Source of the DNA: Chloroflexota bacterium | GTDB taxonomy: Bacteria; Chloroflexota; Limnocylindria; Limnocylindrales; CSP1-4 | Reading direction: 5' to 3' | Length of the DNA stretch: 11,591 nucleotides | Assembly (NCBI GenBank): GCA_025935655.1 | Contig: JAICUV010000098.1 | Location: 1 to 11,591 of the forward strand | Part shown: positions 1-9,048 of the stretch, one piece after another | How the letters are laid out: each line of letters starts with the position of its first letter | Numbering within the stretch: position 1 is the stretch's first letter | The notes under the pieces: generated by a model | The model's database searches: none | Seen by the model: only the letters and a program-made list of their open reading frames with translations | What the model was told of the DNA's origin: nothing | Made by a program: the position numbers and the translations under genes

Positions 1-1107
1 ATCGACGGCCTCGTCCACAAGAGCGAGCTCTCGTGGAACAAGGTCAACAACCCCGAGTCCGGCTACAAGGTCGGCGACGAGGTCGAGGCCGAGGTCATCG
101 ACATCAACCACGAGCGCGGCCGGATCAGCCTGTCGATCCGTCGCCTCCAGCCCGACCCGTGGGAGTCGACCGTCGCGGACTTCAAGGTCGGCGACATCAT
201 CGACGGCACCGTGACGAAGCTCGTCAACTTCGGCGCGTTCGTGCGGGTCCGCGAGGGCCTCGAAGGCCTCATCCACATCAGCGAGCTCTCGCACCAGCGC
301 GTCGCGCATCCGGGCGACGTCGTCCACGAGGGCCAGGTCCTCAAGCTCAAGATCATCAGCCTCGACTCCGAGCGCCATCGCCTCGGCCTGAGCCTGAAGC
401 AGGCGGAGGAGCCGCCGGCTCGCCCGACGCCCGAGCTCGGTGCCCCGGCCGTCCCGGCCGAGCGCCGGGAGCGGCGCGAGCGCCGCGAGCGGCCGGATCG
501 GGGCTACGCGCCGTCCGACGCCCACTCGGAGCCCGAGGGCGGCATCGACACCACGCTTGCCGCCGCGTTCGCCCAGGTGCGGAGCCAGCTCGCGGCGGCC
601 GAGGCGGCCGACGACGAGCCGGTTGCGGCGACCGAGCCCCTCGCCGCGCCGGAACCCCAGGCCGGCACCGAGCCCGAGGCCGTCTCGGAACCCGAGGCCG
701 TCTCGGAGCCCGAGGCCGTCTCGGATCCCGAGGCCGTGGCGAGCCCGGTCGAGGCCGAGGAGCCCGCGGCCATCGTCGACGCGCAGGCAGCGCCGGACCC
801 CGTCGCCGACGTGGCGGCCCCCGACGCCGTCGCCGAGCCCGACTCCGCCTCGGAGCCCGAGCCCGAGCCGGCCGCGGAGGCAGTCGCGGAGCCGGACAGC
901 GTCGCGGAGCCCGCCCCCGCGCCGGAGACCACCGTCGATGCAGAGCTCGGCGTGCCGACCGCGATCGCCGCGGGGGATGCCGCCGCCGAGGCGGCCGCGG
1001 ACGCCGTCGCCGCGACCGAGGAGCCGGCGTCCGATGCCGCCGCCGAGCCGGAGGCCGCCGCAGAGGCGGCCACCGATGGCGCCGACGCCGAGGCCGACAA
1101 GCGCTGA
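1..1107 (+). CDS. rpsA: Small-subunit ribosomal protein S1 (S1-domain RNA-binding protein), 5' end missing
   Basis: The frame is open from the first base and stops with TGA at 1105-1107, so the start lies upstream; 368 codons are visible. Residues 1 to about 47 are the end of one S1 (OB-fold) domain. Residues about 61-134 form a complete second S1 domain with the typical FGAFV core (77-81) and GLIHISELS signature. S1 proteins bind single-stranded mRNA and help load it on the 30S subunit; that is family knowledge. After residue 135 comes a tail of about 230 residues. It begins with a short Arg/Glu-rich stretch (about 153-162) and a possible amphipathic helix (about 181-200), then becomes Pro/Glu/Ala-rich, acidic and almost lysine-free. 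It includes four tandem (E/D)PEAV(S/A) repeats and ends in DKR. The tail is much longer than the short ends usual for S1 and is probably disordered. Another multi-S1 RNA-binding protein is possible, since the upstream domains cannot be counted. Confidence 0.82.
   Translation: MDGLVHKSELSWNKVNNPESGYKVGDEVEAEVIDINHERGRISLSIRRLQPDPWESTVADFKVGDIIDGTVTKLVNFGAFVRVREGLEGLIHISELSHQRVAHPGDVVHEGQVLKLKIISLDSERHRLGLSLKQAEEPPARPTPELGAPAVPAERRERRERRERPDRGYAPSDAHSEPEGGIDTTLAAAFAQVRSQLAAAEAADDEPVAATEPLAAPEPQAGTEPEAVSEPEAVSEPEAVSDPEAVASPVEAEEPAAIVDAQAAPDPVADVAAPDAVAEPDSASEPEPEPAAEAVAEPDSVAEPAPAPETTVDAELGVPTAIAAGDAAAEAAADAVAATEEPASDAAAEPEAAAEAATDGADAEADKR
670..741 (+). repeat. In-frame tandem repeat, 4 x 18 bp, in the S1 tail
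   Basis: Four consecutive 18-bp units begin at 670, 688, 706 and 724. They encode EPEAVS, EPEAVS, EPEAVS and DPEAVA. Copies differ at one to a few bases, with the last most diverged at its end. The period is a multiple of three, so gain or loss of units would keep the reading frame. This looks like recent slippage expansion in a low-complexity acidic tail. Confidence 0.9.
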
Positions 1108-1130
1108 CCCCGACGACCCTCGCTCAGCCC

Positions 1131-1160
1131 ACGACCCGCCGGTCCCCGGCGGGTCGTTTC
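1131..1160 (+). terminator. Hairpin terminator after rpsA
   Basis: A perfect 12-bp stem (1131-1142 pairs with 1146-1157) closes a 3-nt loop and starts 23 nt after the S1 stop codon. It is followed by TTTCGATTCCTT, a loose rather than continuous T-run. Position and stem strength fit an intrinsic terminator separating the S1 gene from clpC. The weak T-run leaves termination efficiency uncertain. Confidence 0.75.
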
Positions 1161-1236
1161 GATTCCTTCACCGGAACGTGCCTCGCGGCATGCATCCCGG
1201 ACAGCGGAGATGACGAAGAATCGTGCGTACGGCGAC

Positions 1237-1253
1237 CCGACCAGGACGGTCGG
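1237..1253 (+). other. Small perfect dyad upstream of the clpC promoter
   Basis: CCGACC (1237-1242) and GGTCGG (1248-1253) form a 6-bp inverted repeat around a 5-nt centre, about 45 bp upstream of the clpC -10 element. It could be a protein-binding site or chance in GC-rich DNA. No known operator matches it clearly. Confidence 0.25.
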
Positions 1254-1271
1254 TGGAGCCGGTTCGGGGGA

Positions 1272-1298
1272 TAGCACCCGCCCCGGAGGCAGGTGCTA
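1272..1298 (+). promoter_or_regulatory. CIRCE-like inverted repeat overlapping the clpC promoter
   Basis: TAGCACC (1272-1278) and GGTGCTA (1292-1298) are perfect reverse complements separated by 13 nt. Pairing continues inside with GCC/GGC after one mismatch, so 10 of 11 positions match. The hexamers TAGCAC and GTGCTA are identical to the core of the HrcA operator CIRCE (TTAGCACTC-N9-GAGTGCTAA). The gap between them is 15 nt here and 13 in CIRCE, so the match is imperfect. The right arm runs into the -10 element, the place expected for a repressor site. Heat-shock-type control of clpC is therefore a reasonable inference. A different repressor, or an RNA hairpin, is also possible. Confidence 0.5.
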
Positions 1299-1302
1299 GG
1301 AT
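1294..1302 (+). promoter_or_regulatory. Putative extended -10 promoter of clpC
   Basis: TGCTAGGAT gives a TGn extension at 1294-1296 followed by TAGGAT at 1297-1302. No good -35 hexamer is seen at the right distance, as is common for extended -10 promoters. The implied start is near 1308-1310, leaving a leader of about 40 nt before the clpC start. A similar TGCTAGGCT lies before the PIN-TRAM gene. Confidence 0.5.
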
Positions 1303-1326
1303 GCCCCTCAGGTCGCCTCCGCGACC

Positions 1327-1337
1327 AAGGGAGAATG
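1327..1337 (+). promoter_or_regulatory. Shine-Dalgarno AAGGGAG next to an out-of-frame ATG, ahead of the clpC start
   Basis: AAGGGAG (1327-1333) is the only good ribosome-binding sequence before clpC. It ends 15 nt before the chosen ATG (1349), which is long. An out-of-frame ATG at 1335 lies almost on top of it and opens a 19-codon ORF ending at 1394, overlapping the start of clpC. There is no in-frame start codon between 1332 and 1349, so the clpC start stands on protein homology. Confidence 0.45.
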
Positions 1338-1348
1338 GCTCAGTCCGG

Positions 1349-3826
<2,478 letters not shown>

Positions 3827-3856
3827 TCCTGGCCCGCCGGACAGCCGCGAGCACCC

Positions 3857-5272
3857 ATGGCACGCGCCCAGAGCCGGTACGTCTGCCAGTCCTGCGGCGC
3901 CTCCGTCCTCCGCTGGGAGGGCCAGTGCCGCACCTGCGGTGAGTGGAACTCCCTCGTGGAGACCGTCGTCCGCGACGAGCCGCGCCCGCGGATCCTGTCA
4001 GGCGTCGCGAGCGCGGGCGCCGCGATCCCGGTGTCGCTCGCCGCGGCCGGCGAGCACGGCGACGAGGCACGGCGCCCCGTCGGCATCGGCGAGCTGGACC
4101 GCGTGCTCGGCGGGGGCCTGGTCGCCGGGTCGGTCGTGCTCCTGGGCGGCGAGCCCGGCATCGGCAAGTCCACGCTCCTCCTCCAGGCCGCGGCCGGCAT
4201 CGCCGCGACCGGGGCCTCGGTCCTCTATGCCACGGGCGAGGAGTCGACGTCCCAGGTCCGGCTCCGGGCCATGCGCCTGGGCCTGGCGAGCGGCGCCGTC
4301 GCGGAATCCATCCGCGTGGTGGCGGAGACCGGGGTCGGACGGATCGTGGAGCTGGGCCGTGCCGACGGCCTCGGGATGCTCGTGGTCGACTCCGTGCAGA
4401 CCGTCGCGTCCGAGGAGCTCGACGGACCGCCGGGCAGCGTGGGGCAGGTCCGCGAGGCGACCCAGCGCCTGATGGAGTACGCGAAGACCGAGGGCGTCCC
4501 CGTCATCCTGGTCGGACACGTCACGAAGGACGGCACGCTGGCCGGCCCGAAGACCCTCGAGCACCTGGTCGACGTCGTGCTCAACGTGGAGGGCGACCGC
4601 ACCGGCGGCCTGCGCCTGCTCCGGGCGACCAAGAACCGCTACGGCTCGACGGAGGAGGTCGGCGTGTTCGAGATGGGGGAGCGTGGCCTGACGGAGGTCG
4701 CAGATCCTGCGCGGGCGTTCCTCGCGGACCACGACGCGCCCGCGCCGGGCAGCGTCGTCGCGCCGGTGCTCGAGGGCTCCCGCCCGATCCTCGTCGAGGT
4801 CCAGGCGCTCGTCGCGCCGACCGGCGCCCCGTCGCCGCGACGCACGGCCTCGGGCGTGGACCCCAACCGCCTCGCGCTGCTGGTCGCGGTCCTCGGCCGG
4901 CGGGCGGGGATCGGGCTCGCGGGCCACGACGTGTACGCGAACCTCGCGGGCGGCCTGACCGTCAGCGAGCCCGGGCTGGACCTGCCGCTCGCCCTCGCGC
5001 TGGCCTCGTCGCTCCGCGATCGCCCGGTGGTCCCCGGGACCGTGGCCATCGGCGAGGTCGGGCTGCTCGGGGAGCTGCGGACCGTGGGTGGCCTCGACCG
5101 GCGCCTGCGCGAGGCGTCGCGACTCGGGTTCACGCGGGCGCTCGTCCCGCGGCCCAGGGGCCGCGCCGTCCCCGCGATCGCGGGCCTCGAGGTCGTCGTG
5201 GTGGGCACGCTGGGCGACGCCGTGCGGGCCGCGCTCGGCGACTCGACGACCAGCGGCGGCCGCAGACCCTGA
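3857..5272 (+). CDS. radA: DNA repair protein RadA (Sms)
   Basis: The 471-residue protein is a RecA-like ATPase/helicase that promotes branch migration during recombination repair. A four-cysteine zinc finger lies at C10, C13, C24 and C27. The RecA-type core has Walker A GGEPGIGKST (97-106), Walker B LVVDS ending near D178, and the RadA-specific KNRYG motif (259-263; usually KNRFG). The C-terminal part, about 310-455, is the Lon-like domain (GLAGHDVYANLAGGL, DLPLALALAS, GEVGLLGELRTVGGL) without the Lon Ser-Lys protease dyad, as is normal for RadA. The start at 3857 puts the zinc finger at the expected distance from the N-terminus. No clear Shine-Dalgarno sequence precedes it, so translation may depend partly on upstream ribosomes. 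It follows clpC by 30 nt without a terminator, the same neighbour as in Bacillus. Unlike there, disA does not follow it. Confidence 0.97.
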   Translation: MARAQSRYVCQSCGASVLRWEGQCRTCGEWNSLVETVVRDEPRPRILSGVASAGAAIPVSLAAAGEHGDEARRPVGIGELDRVLGGGLVAGSVVLLGGEPGIGKSTLLLQAAAGIAATGASVLYATGEESTSQVRLRAMRLGLASGAVAESIRVVAETGVGRIVELGRADGLGMLVVDSVQTVASEELDGPPGSVGQVREATQRLMEYAKTEGVPVILVGHVTKDGTLAGPKTLEHLVDVVLNVEGDRTGGLRLLRATKNRYGSTEEVGVFEMGERGLTEVADPARAFLADHDAPAPGSVVAPVLEGSRPILVEVQALVAPTGAPSPRRTASGVDPNRLALLVAVLGRRAGIGLAGHDVYANLAGGLTVSEPGLDLPLALALASSLRDRPVVPGTVAIGEVGLLGELRTVGGLDRRLREASRLGFTRALVPRPRGRAVPAIAGLEVVVVGTLGDAVRAALGDSTTSGGRRP

Positions 5273-5278
5273 CCTTCG

Positions 5279-5304
5279 GGCCCCCTGCGGCGCCCCGTGG
5301 GGCC
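5279..5304 (+). other. Dyad between radA and the PIN-TRAM promoter
   Basis: GGCCCC (5279-5284) and GGGGCC (5299-5304) can pair around a 14-nt loop just after the radA stop codon, directly before the next -10 element. No T-run follows. It may be a weak transcription-end hairpin for radA or simply GC-rich sequence. Confidence 0.25.
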
Positions 5305-5305
5305 A

Positions 5306-5314
5306 TGCTAGGCT
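5306..5314 (+). promoter_or_regulatory. Putative extended -10 promoter for the PIN-TRAM/ispDF/cysS/rlmB operon
   Basis: TGCTAGGCT gives TGn at 5306-5308 and TAGGCT at 5309-5314 in a 115-nt intergenic gap. The closest match elsewhere is TGCTAGGAT before clpC. No convincing -35 hexamer is visible. The implied start near 5321 gives a leader of roughly 65 nt that includes a strong hairpin. Confidence 0.45.
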
Positions 5315-5339
5315 CGGGACCGCCTCGACCCCCGGCGGC

Positions 5340-5372
5340 GTCCGGCGCCGTGCACGTGGGCCGTGGCCGGAC
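5340..5372 (+). other. Leader hairpin just upstream of the PIN-TRAM ribosome-binding site
   Basis: GTCCGGC (5340-5346) pairs with GCCGGAC (5366-5372). Inside, CACG (5353-5356) pairs with CGTG (5362-5365), stacking directly on the right side and leaving a 6-nt bulge on the left. The structure ends 5 nt before the AAGGAG site. It could influence translation or mRNA stability. No riboswitch family is recognised. Confidence 0.4.
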
Positions 5373-5377
5373 CACTC

Positions 5378-5383
5378 AAGGAG
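5378..5383 (+). promoter_or_regulatory. Ribosome-binding site AAGGAG fixing the GTG start at 5388
   Basis: AAGGAG lies 4 nt before GTG 5388. It is the best Shine-Dalgarno match in the window and supports the GTG start over the longer in-frame opening that runs back into radA. Confidence 0.7.
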
Positions 5384-5387
5384 ACGC

Positions 5388-6446
5388 GTGATTCGGACGA
5401 TCCGGGTCCTCGGCGCGGCGCTCGGGGCCTTCATCGGCCTCGGCCTCGCGGCGACCGTGACCGGGCTGTTCGCCGGCGTCGAGTACGCCGGCTTCATCCT
5501 CGCGGCGTGGACGATCGCGTGGATGATCGTCGGCTTCGCGGTGCTCCCGTACCTCACGATCGTCCCCGCCGGCTGGCTCATCCGCCGGGTGCAGGAGCTC
5601 TCGACCGCCGAGTTCGTCGCGGCCGTCCTGGGCCTGTTCGTCGGCCTGCTGCTCGGTCTCCTGCTGGGCCTGCCCCTGGCCCAGATCGAGGGTCCGCTCG
5701 GGACGTGGCTGCCGCTCGGCATCTCGCTGTTCCTCGGCCTCGGGATGATGGGCCTCACCGTCGCCAAGCGGTTCGACCTCATCGCGGCGGCCGAGGGCGC
5801 GGGCCTCGTGCGCCGGCCGAAGGAGGGCGAGGGCACGGACGGCGACGGCGCCCCCAGGATCGTCGTGGACACGAGCGTCCTGATCGACGGCCGGATCGCC
5901 GAGATCGTGGAGTCCGGGTTCATCTACGGCACCCTGGTTGTCCCGCGGTTCGTGCTCGAGGAGCTCCAGCACATCGCCGATTCCTCGGACACCCTCCGCC
6001 GCAACCGTGGCCGGCGGGGCCTGGAGATCCTCAACCGGATGCAGCGCGACCCGCGGACGCCCGTGGAGGTCGTCGACGACGACGCGCCCGGCGTGGCCGA
6101 GGTGGACGCCAAGCTCGTGGAGCTCGCGAAGCGGCGCAGCCGCGTCGTGATGACCAACGACTTCAACCTCAACCGCGTCGCCGAGCTCCAGGGCGTGCGG
6201 GTGATGAACATCAACTCGCTGGCGAACGCCGTGAAGCCGGCCGTCCTGCCCGGCGAGGAGCTCCACGTCCGGGTCATCCAGGAGGGCAAGGAGGCGGGCC
6301 AGGGCGTCGGCTTCCTCGACGACGGCACGATGATCGTCGTGGAGGGCGGTGCGCGCCTCATCGACCGGGACGTGGACGTGAGCGTGACCCGGGTGCTCCA
6401 GACCGTCGCGGGGCGGATGATCTTCGCCCAGCCGCGCGTGGACTGA
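5388..6446 (+). CDS. Membrane-anchored PIN-TRAM domain protein (YacL type), putative RNase
   Basis: The 352-residue protein starts with GTG. Four hydrophobic segments at about 7-28, 35-58, 76-98 and 106-126 anchor it in the membrane. A PIN nuclease domain follows at about 157-275, starting IVVDTSVLIDGRI. The acidic positions expected to hold the metal are present: D161, E191 or E192, D240 and D258 (in TNDFNLN). A TRAM RNA-binding domain occupies about 285-345 (GEELHVRVIQEGKEAGQGVGF and LIDRDVDVSVTRVLQT). This architecture matches Bacillus YacL, a conserved family whose physiological substrate is poorly known; RNA cleavage at the membrane is inferred from the domains. It leads a compact operon, and ispDF begins 5 nt after its stop. 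In Bacillus disA sits between radA and yacL, but it is missing here. Confidence 0.93.
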   Translation: MIRTIRVLGAALGAFIGLGLAATVTGLFAGVEYAGFILAAWTIAWMIVGFAVLPYLTIVPAGWLIRRVQELSTAEFVAAVLGLFVGLLLGLLLGLPLAQIEGPLGTWLPLGISLFLGLGMMGLTVAKRFDLIAAAEGAGLVRRPKEGEGTDGDGAPRIVVDTSVLIDGRIAEIVESGFIYGTLVVPRFVLEELQHIADSSDTLRRNRGRRGLEILNRMQRDPRTPVEVVDDDAPGVAEVDAKLVELAKRRSRVVMTNDFNLNRVAELQGVRVMNINSLANAVKPAVLPGEELHVRVIQEGKEAGQGVGFLDDGTMIVVEGGARLIDRDVDVSVTRVLQTVAGRMIFAQPRVD

Positions 6447-6451
6447 CGGTC

Positions 6452-7642
6452 GTGGCCGTTGAGGCCGAGGGCAGGCCGCCGGCGGACGCGGTGGTGGTCG
6501 CCGCAGGGTCCTCGCGCCGGATGGGCGGCGTCGACAAGCTGGCGGCGCCGGTCGCGGGCCGGCCGCTGGTCCACTGGACGCTCGCGGCGCTCCGCGCGTC
6601 CGGGAGCATCGATCGGCTGGTCCTCGTCACCGCGGCGGACCGCGTGGACGCCACGCGTGAGGATCCGCGCCTCGTCGGCCTCGTGACGGCCGTCGTCGCC
6701 GGGGGTGCCACGCGCCAGCAGTCGGTGGCGGCCGGGGTCCGATGGCTCGACGCCGTCGATCCTGCCGGAGGTGATCGCCCCGTGCTCGTCCACGACGGCG
6801 CCCGGCCCCTCGTCTCGCCCGCGCTCGTGGCCGCGGTGGCGGCGGCGACGACGGCGCACGGGGCCGCGCTGCCGGTCCTTCCGATCGCCGAGACGGTGAA
6901 GCGCGTCGGCGACGGCATGGTCCTCGAGACGGTCGATCGCCGCTCGCTCGTGGCGGCCCAGACGCCGCAGGGCGCCCGGCGTCGGCAGCTCCTCGAGGCT
7001 TGGGCGACGTTCCCGCCGGACGGTGACCGCGAGTTCACCGACGAAGCCGCGCTCCTCGAGGCCTGTAGACTCCCGGTGCATGCACTCCCCGGCGATCCCG
7101 CGAACCTCAAGGTGACCCTCCCCGACGACCTCCGTCGCGTGGAGCTGGCGCTCGCCCCGGGCACGGCCCGCGTGGGCTTCGGCCACGACAGCCATCCGTT
7201 CGGCCCCGGCTCGCCGCTTCGTCTCGGCGGCATCGCGATCGAGGGTGCTCCGCGACTCTCCGGCCACTCCGACGGCGACGTCGCGCTCCACGCGGTGGCG
7301 GACGCGCTGCTCGGTGCCGCTGGCCTCGGCGACCTCGGGCGGCTGTTCCCGTCCGATGAACGGACCCAGCGGGGGATCGCGAGCGAGTCGCTGCTGCGCG
7401 AGGTTGTCGCCAGGCTGGCCTCCGCCGGCCTCGCGCCCGCGACCGTCGACCTCGTCATCATCGGCGCGAGGCCGAGGCTCGGCGCCCGACTGGATACCAT
7501 GCGGAGCGCGATCGCCGGGCTGCTCGGCGTCGACGAGGCCGCGATCAACGTCAAGGCCTCCACAGGCAACCTCGCCGGCGACGAGGGCGCCGGCCGCTCC
7601 ATCTCCGCCCGCGCCGTCGCCACCCTCCGGAGCCTCGCATGA
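6452..7642 (+). CDS. ispDF: Bifunctional IspD/IspF enzyme of the MEP isoprenoid pathway
   Basis: One 396-residue frame encodes two enzymes. The N-terminal half (about 12-235) is 2-C-methyl-D-erythritol 4-phosphate cytidylyltransferase, with the nucleotide-binding loop AAGSSRRMGGVDKL (17-30) and VHDGARPLV. The C-terminal half (about 240-396) is 2-C-methyl-D-erythritol 2,4-cyclodiphosphate synthase. Its metal ligands D246 and H248 (GHDSH) and H280 are spaced as in E. coli IspF (D8, H10, H42), and the KASTGNLAGDEGAG loop closes the fold. IspE, which acts between these two steps, is not in the window. GTG 6452 is chosen because it lies 6 nt after the preceding stop and gives a normal IspD N-terminus. 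No clear Shine-Dalgarno sequence is seen, so coupling to the upstream gene is likely. The stop overlaps the cysS start by 4 nt. Separate ispD and ispF genes are ruled out because the frame is uninterrupted. Confidence 0.95.
   Translation: MAVEAEGRPPADAVVVAAGSSRRMGGVDKLAAPVAGRPLVHWTLAALRASGSIDRLVLVTAADRVDATREDPRLVGLVTAVVAGGATRQQSVAAGVRWLDAVDPAGGDRPVLVHDGARPLVSPALVAAVAAATTAHGAALPVLPIAETVKRVGDGMVLETVDRRSLVAAQTPQGARRRQLLEAWATFPPDGDREFTDEAALLEACRLPVHALPGDPANLKVTLPDDLRRVELALAPGTARVGFGHDSHPFGPGSPLRLGGIAIEGAPRLSGHSDGDVALHAVADALLGAAGLGDLGRLFPSDERTQRGIASESLLREVVARLASAGLAPATVDLVIIGARPRLGARLDTMRSAIAGLLGVDEAAINVKASTGNLAGDEGAGRSISARAVATLRSLA
7629..7632 (+). promoter_or_regulatory. Ribosome-binding site of cysS inside the end of ispDF
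   Basis: GGAG ends 6 nt before ATG 7639. Together with the ATGA overlap (7639-7642) it fixes the cysS start and suggests translational coupling with ispDF. Confidence 0.6.
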
Positions 7643-9048
7643 CCATCGCCCTGCAGGACACGCTCAGCGGAGCGACGCGCCCGCTGGAGCCCCTCGAGCC
7701 CGGCCACGTCCGCATCTACAGCTGCGGGCCGACGGTCTACGGCCCCGCGCACATCGGCAACTTCCGCTCGTTCCTGTTCGCGGACCTCCTGGTGCGGTAC
7801 CTGCGCTACCGGGGCCTGCGCGTGACGTGGGTCATGAACCTCACGGACATCGACGACAAGATCATCCGGGGGGCGGCCGCCGAGGGCATCTCGACGACCG
7901 AGCTCGCAGACCGCTACGCCGCCCGGTTCCTCGCCGACGCGGACTCGCTGGGCATGGTCCGGCCGGACTCCCTGCCGCGGGCGACCGGGCACATCCCGCA
8001 GATCGCGGCGCTCGTCCAGACGCTCATCGACAAGGGTCACGCCTACCGCACCGACGACGGCAGCGTGTTCTTCCGGATCGCGTCGTGGCCCGCGTACGGG
8101 CGGCTCGCGCGGCTGGATCCCGACGCCATGCGCGTCGGGGAGCGTGTCGAGTCCGACGAGTACGGCAAGGACGACGTGCGCGACTTCGCGCTGTGGAAGG
8201 GCCCCAAGCCCGGCGAGCCGTCGTGGGACACGATCATCGGCCCGGGCCGGCCTGGCTGGCACATCGAATGCTCCGCGATGAGCATGGCCGAGCTCGGCGA
8301 GTCGTTCGACATCCACACCGGTGGCGTGGACCTCGTGTTCCCGCACCACGAGGACGAGCTCGCCCAGTCCGAGGCGGCGACAGGCAAGCCGTTCGTGGGG
8401 ACCTGGCTCCACTGCGCCCACCTCCGGATGGGTGGCGAGAAGATGGCCAAGTCGACCGGCAACATCGCCCGCGTCGGGGACCTCGTGGCCGCCGGCGTGT
8501 CGCCGCGCGCGCTGCGCTACGCGCTGCTCTCGGTCCACTACCGGGCGCCGCTCAACTACACCGACGAGTCCCTCCCCGCCGCCGCCGCCGCCGTGGAGCG
8601 CGTGGACGCGCTGCTGGCCGCCCTCGCCGCCTATCGCGAGGACCGCCCGGACGACCCGACGCTGCCCGCCGTCCTCGACACCATGCGCGAGCGGTTCGAG
8701 GCGGGACTCGACGACGACCTCAACGTCTCCGAGGCGCTGGCGGCGCTGTTCGACGGGGTCCGCGAGCTCAACCGCCGCATCGACGCCCGCTCGCTGTCGA
8801 CCGCGGACGCCGCCCGGGCCACCGACGCCGTGCGCGCGCTCGACGCGGTGCTCGGGATCGCGGGTCCGGCCGAGGCCGCGCTCGAGCCCGAGCTGCAGGC
8901 GCTGGTCGACGCGCGCGCCGCCGCGCGCGCCGCGCGGGACTGGGCCGAATCGGACCGGCTGCGCGACGAGCTCCTGGCGAGGGGCGTCGCCGTGGAGGAC
9001 ACGCGCGACGGGCAGCGCTGGCGGCTCGTGGTGACCTCCGGTGGCTGA
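7639..9048 (+). CDS. cysS: Cysteinyl-tRNA synthetase
   Basis: The 469-residue class I aminoacyl-tRNA synthetase charges tRNA-Cys with cysteine in the cytoplasm. The Rossmann-fold signature HIGN is at 38-41, after SCGPTVYGPA. The KMSKS loop appears as KMAKS (268-272). The zinc that selects cysteine should be held by C29, C211, H236 and E240, matching C28, C209, H234 and E238 of E. coli CysRS. The C-terminal helical part (about 345-469, including LDDDLNVSEALAALF) is the DALR-type anticodon-binding region. Length is typical. The mycothiol ligase MshC is related but shorter and lacks this full C-terminal region, so CysRS is preferred. The gene overlaps ispDF by 4 nt and rlmB by 8 nt, in a gene order shared with Firmicutes and Actinobacteria. 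Confidence 0.97.
   Translation: MTIALQDTLSGATRPLEPLEPGHVRIYSCGPTVYGPAHIGNFRSFLFADLLVRYLRYRGLRVTWVMNLTDIDDKIIRGAAAEGISTTELADRYAARFLADADSLGMVRPDSLPRATGHIPQIAALVQTLIDKGHAYRTDDGSVFFRIASWPAYGRLARLDPDAMRVGERVESDEYGKDDVRDFALWKGPKPGEPSWDTIIGPGRPGWHIECSAMSMAELGESFDIHTGGVDLVFPHHEDELAQSEAATGKPFVGTWLHCAHLRMGGEKMAKSTGNIARVGDLVAAGVSPRALRYALLSVHYRAPLNYTDESLPAAAAAVERVDALLAALAAYREDRPDDPTLPAVLDTMRERFEAGLDDDLNVSEALAALFDGVRELNRRIDARSLSTADAARATDAVRALDAVLGIAGPAEAALEPELQALVDARAAARAARDWAESDRLRDELLARGVAVEDTRDGQRWRLVVTSGG

Noticed and set aside
670..741. CRISPR-like array
   Set aside because: Units are 18 bp with no spacers and encode an in-frame peptide repeat, so this is a protein tandem repeat.
1223..1348. 42-residue N-terminal extension of ClpC from GTG 1223
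   Set aside because: The extra residues do not resemble ClpC, and the region holds the dyad and -10 element. ATG 1349 gives the family's usual N-terminus.
1158..1348. CtsR operator upstream of clpC
   Set aside because: No AGGTCAAA-like direct repeat is present on either strand.
4980..5110. Active Lon-type protease in RadA's C-terminal domain
   Set aside because: The Lon-like fold is recognisable but the catalytic serine context is absent (DLPLALALAS), as in all RadA proteins.
5363..6451. Upstream extension of the ispDF frame through the PIN-TRAM gene
   Set aside because: The extension is Arg/Pro/Gly-rich and overlaps a gene with membrane segments, PIN and TRAM motifs. GTG 6452 gives a normal IspD start.
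7064..7071. TGTAGACT as a promoter inside ispDF
   Set aside because: The TG is not correctly spaced for an extended -10, no -35 is present, and the ispF half is fused in frame and needs no promoter.
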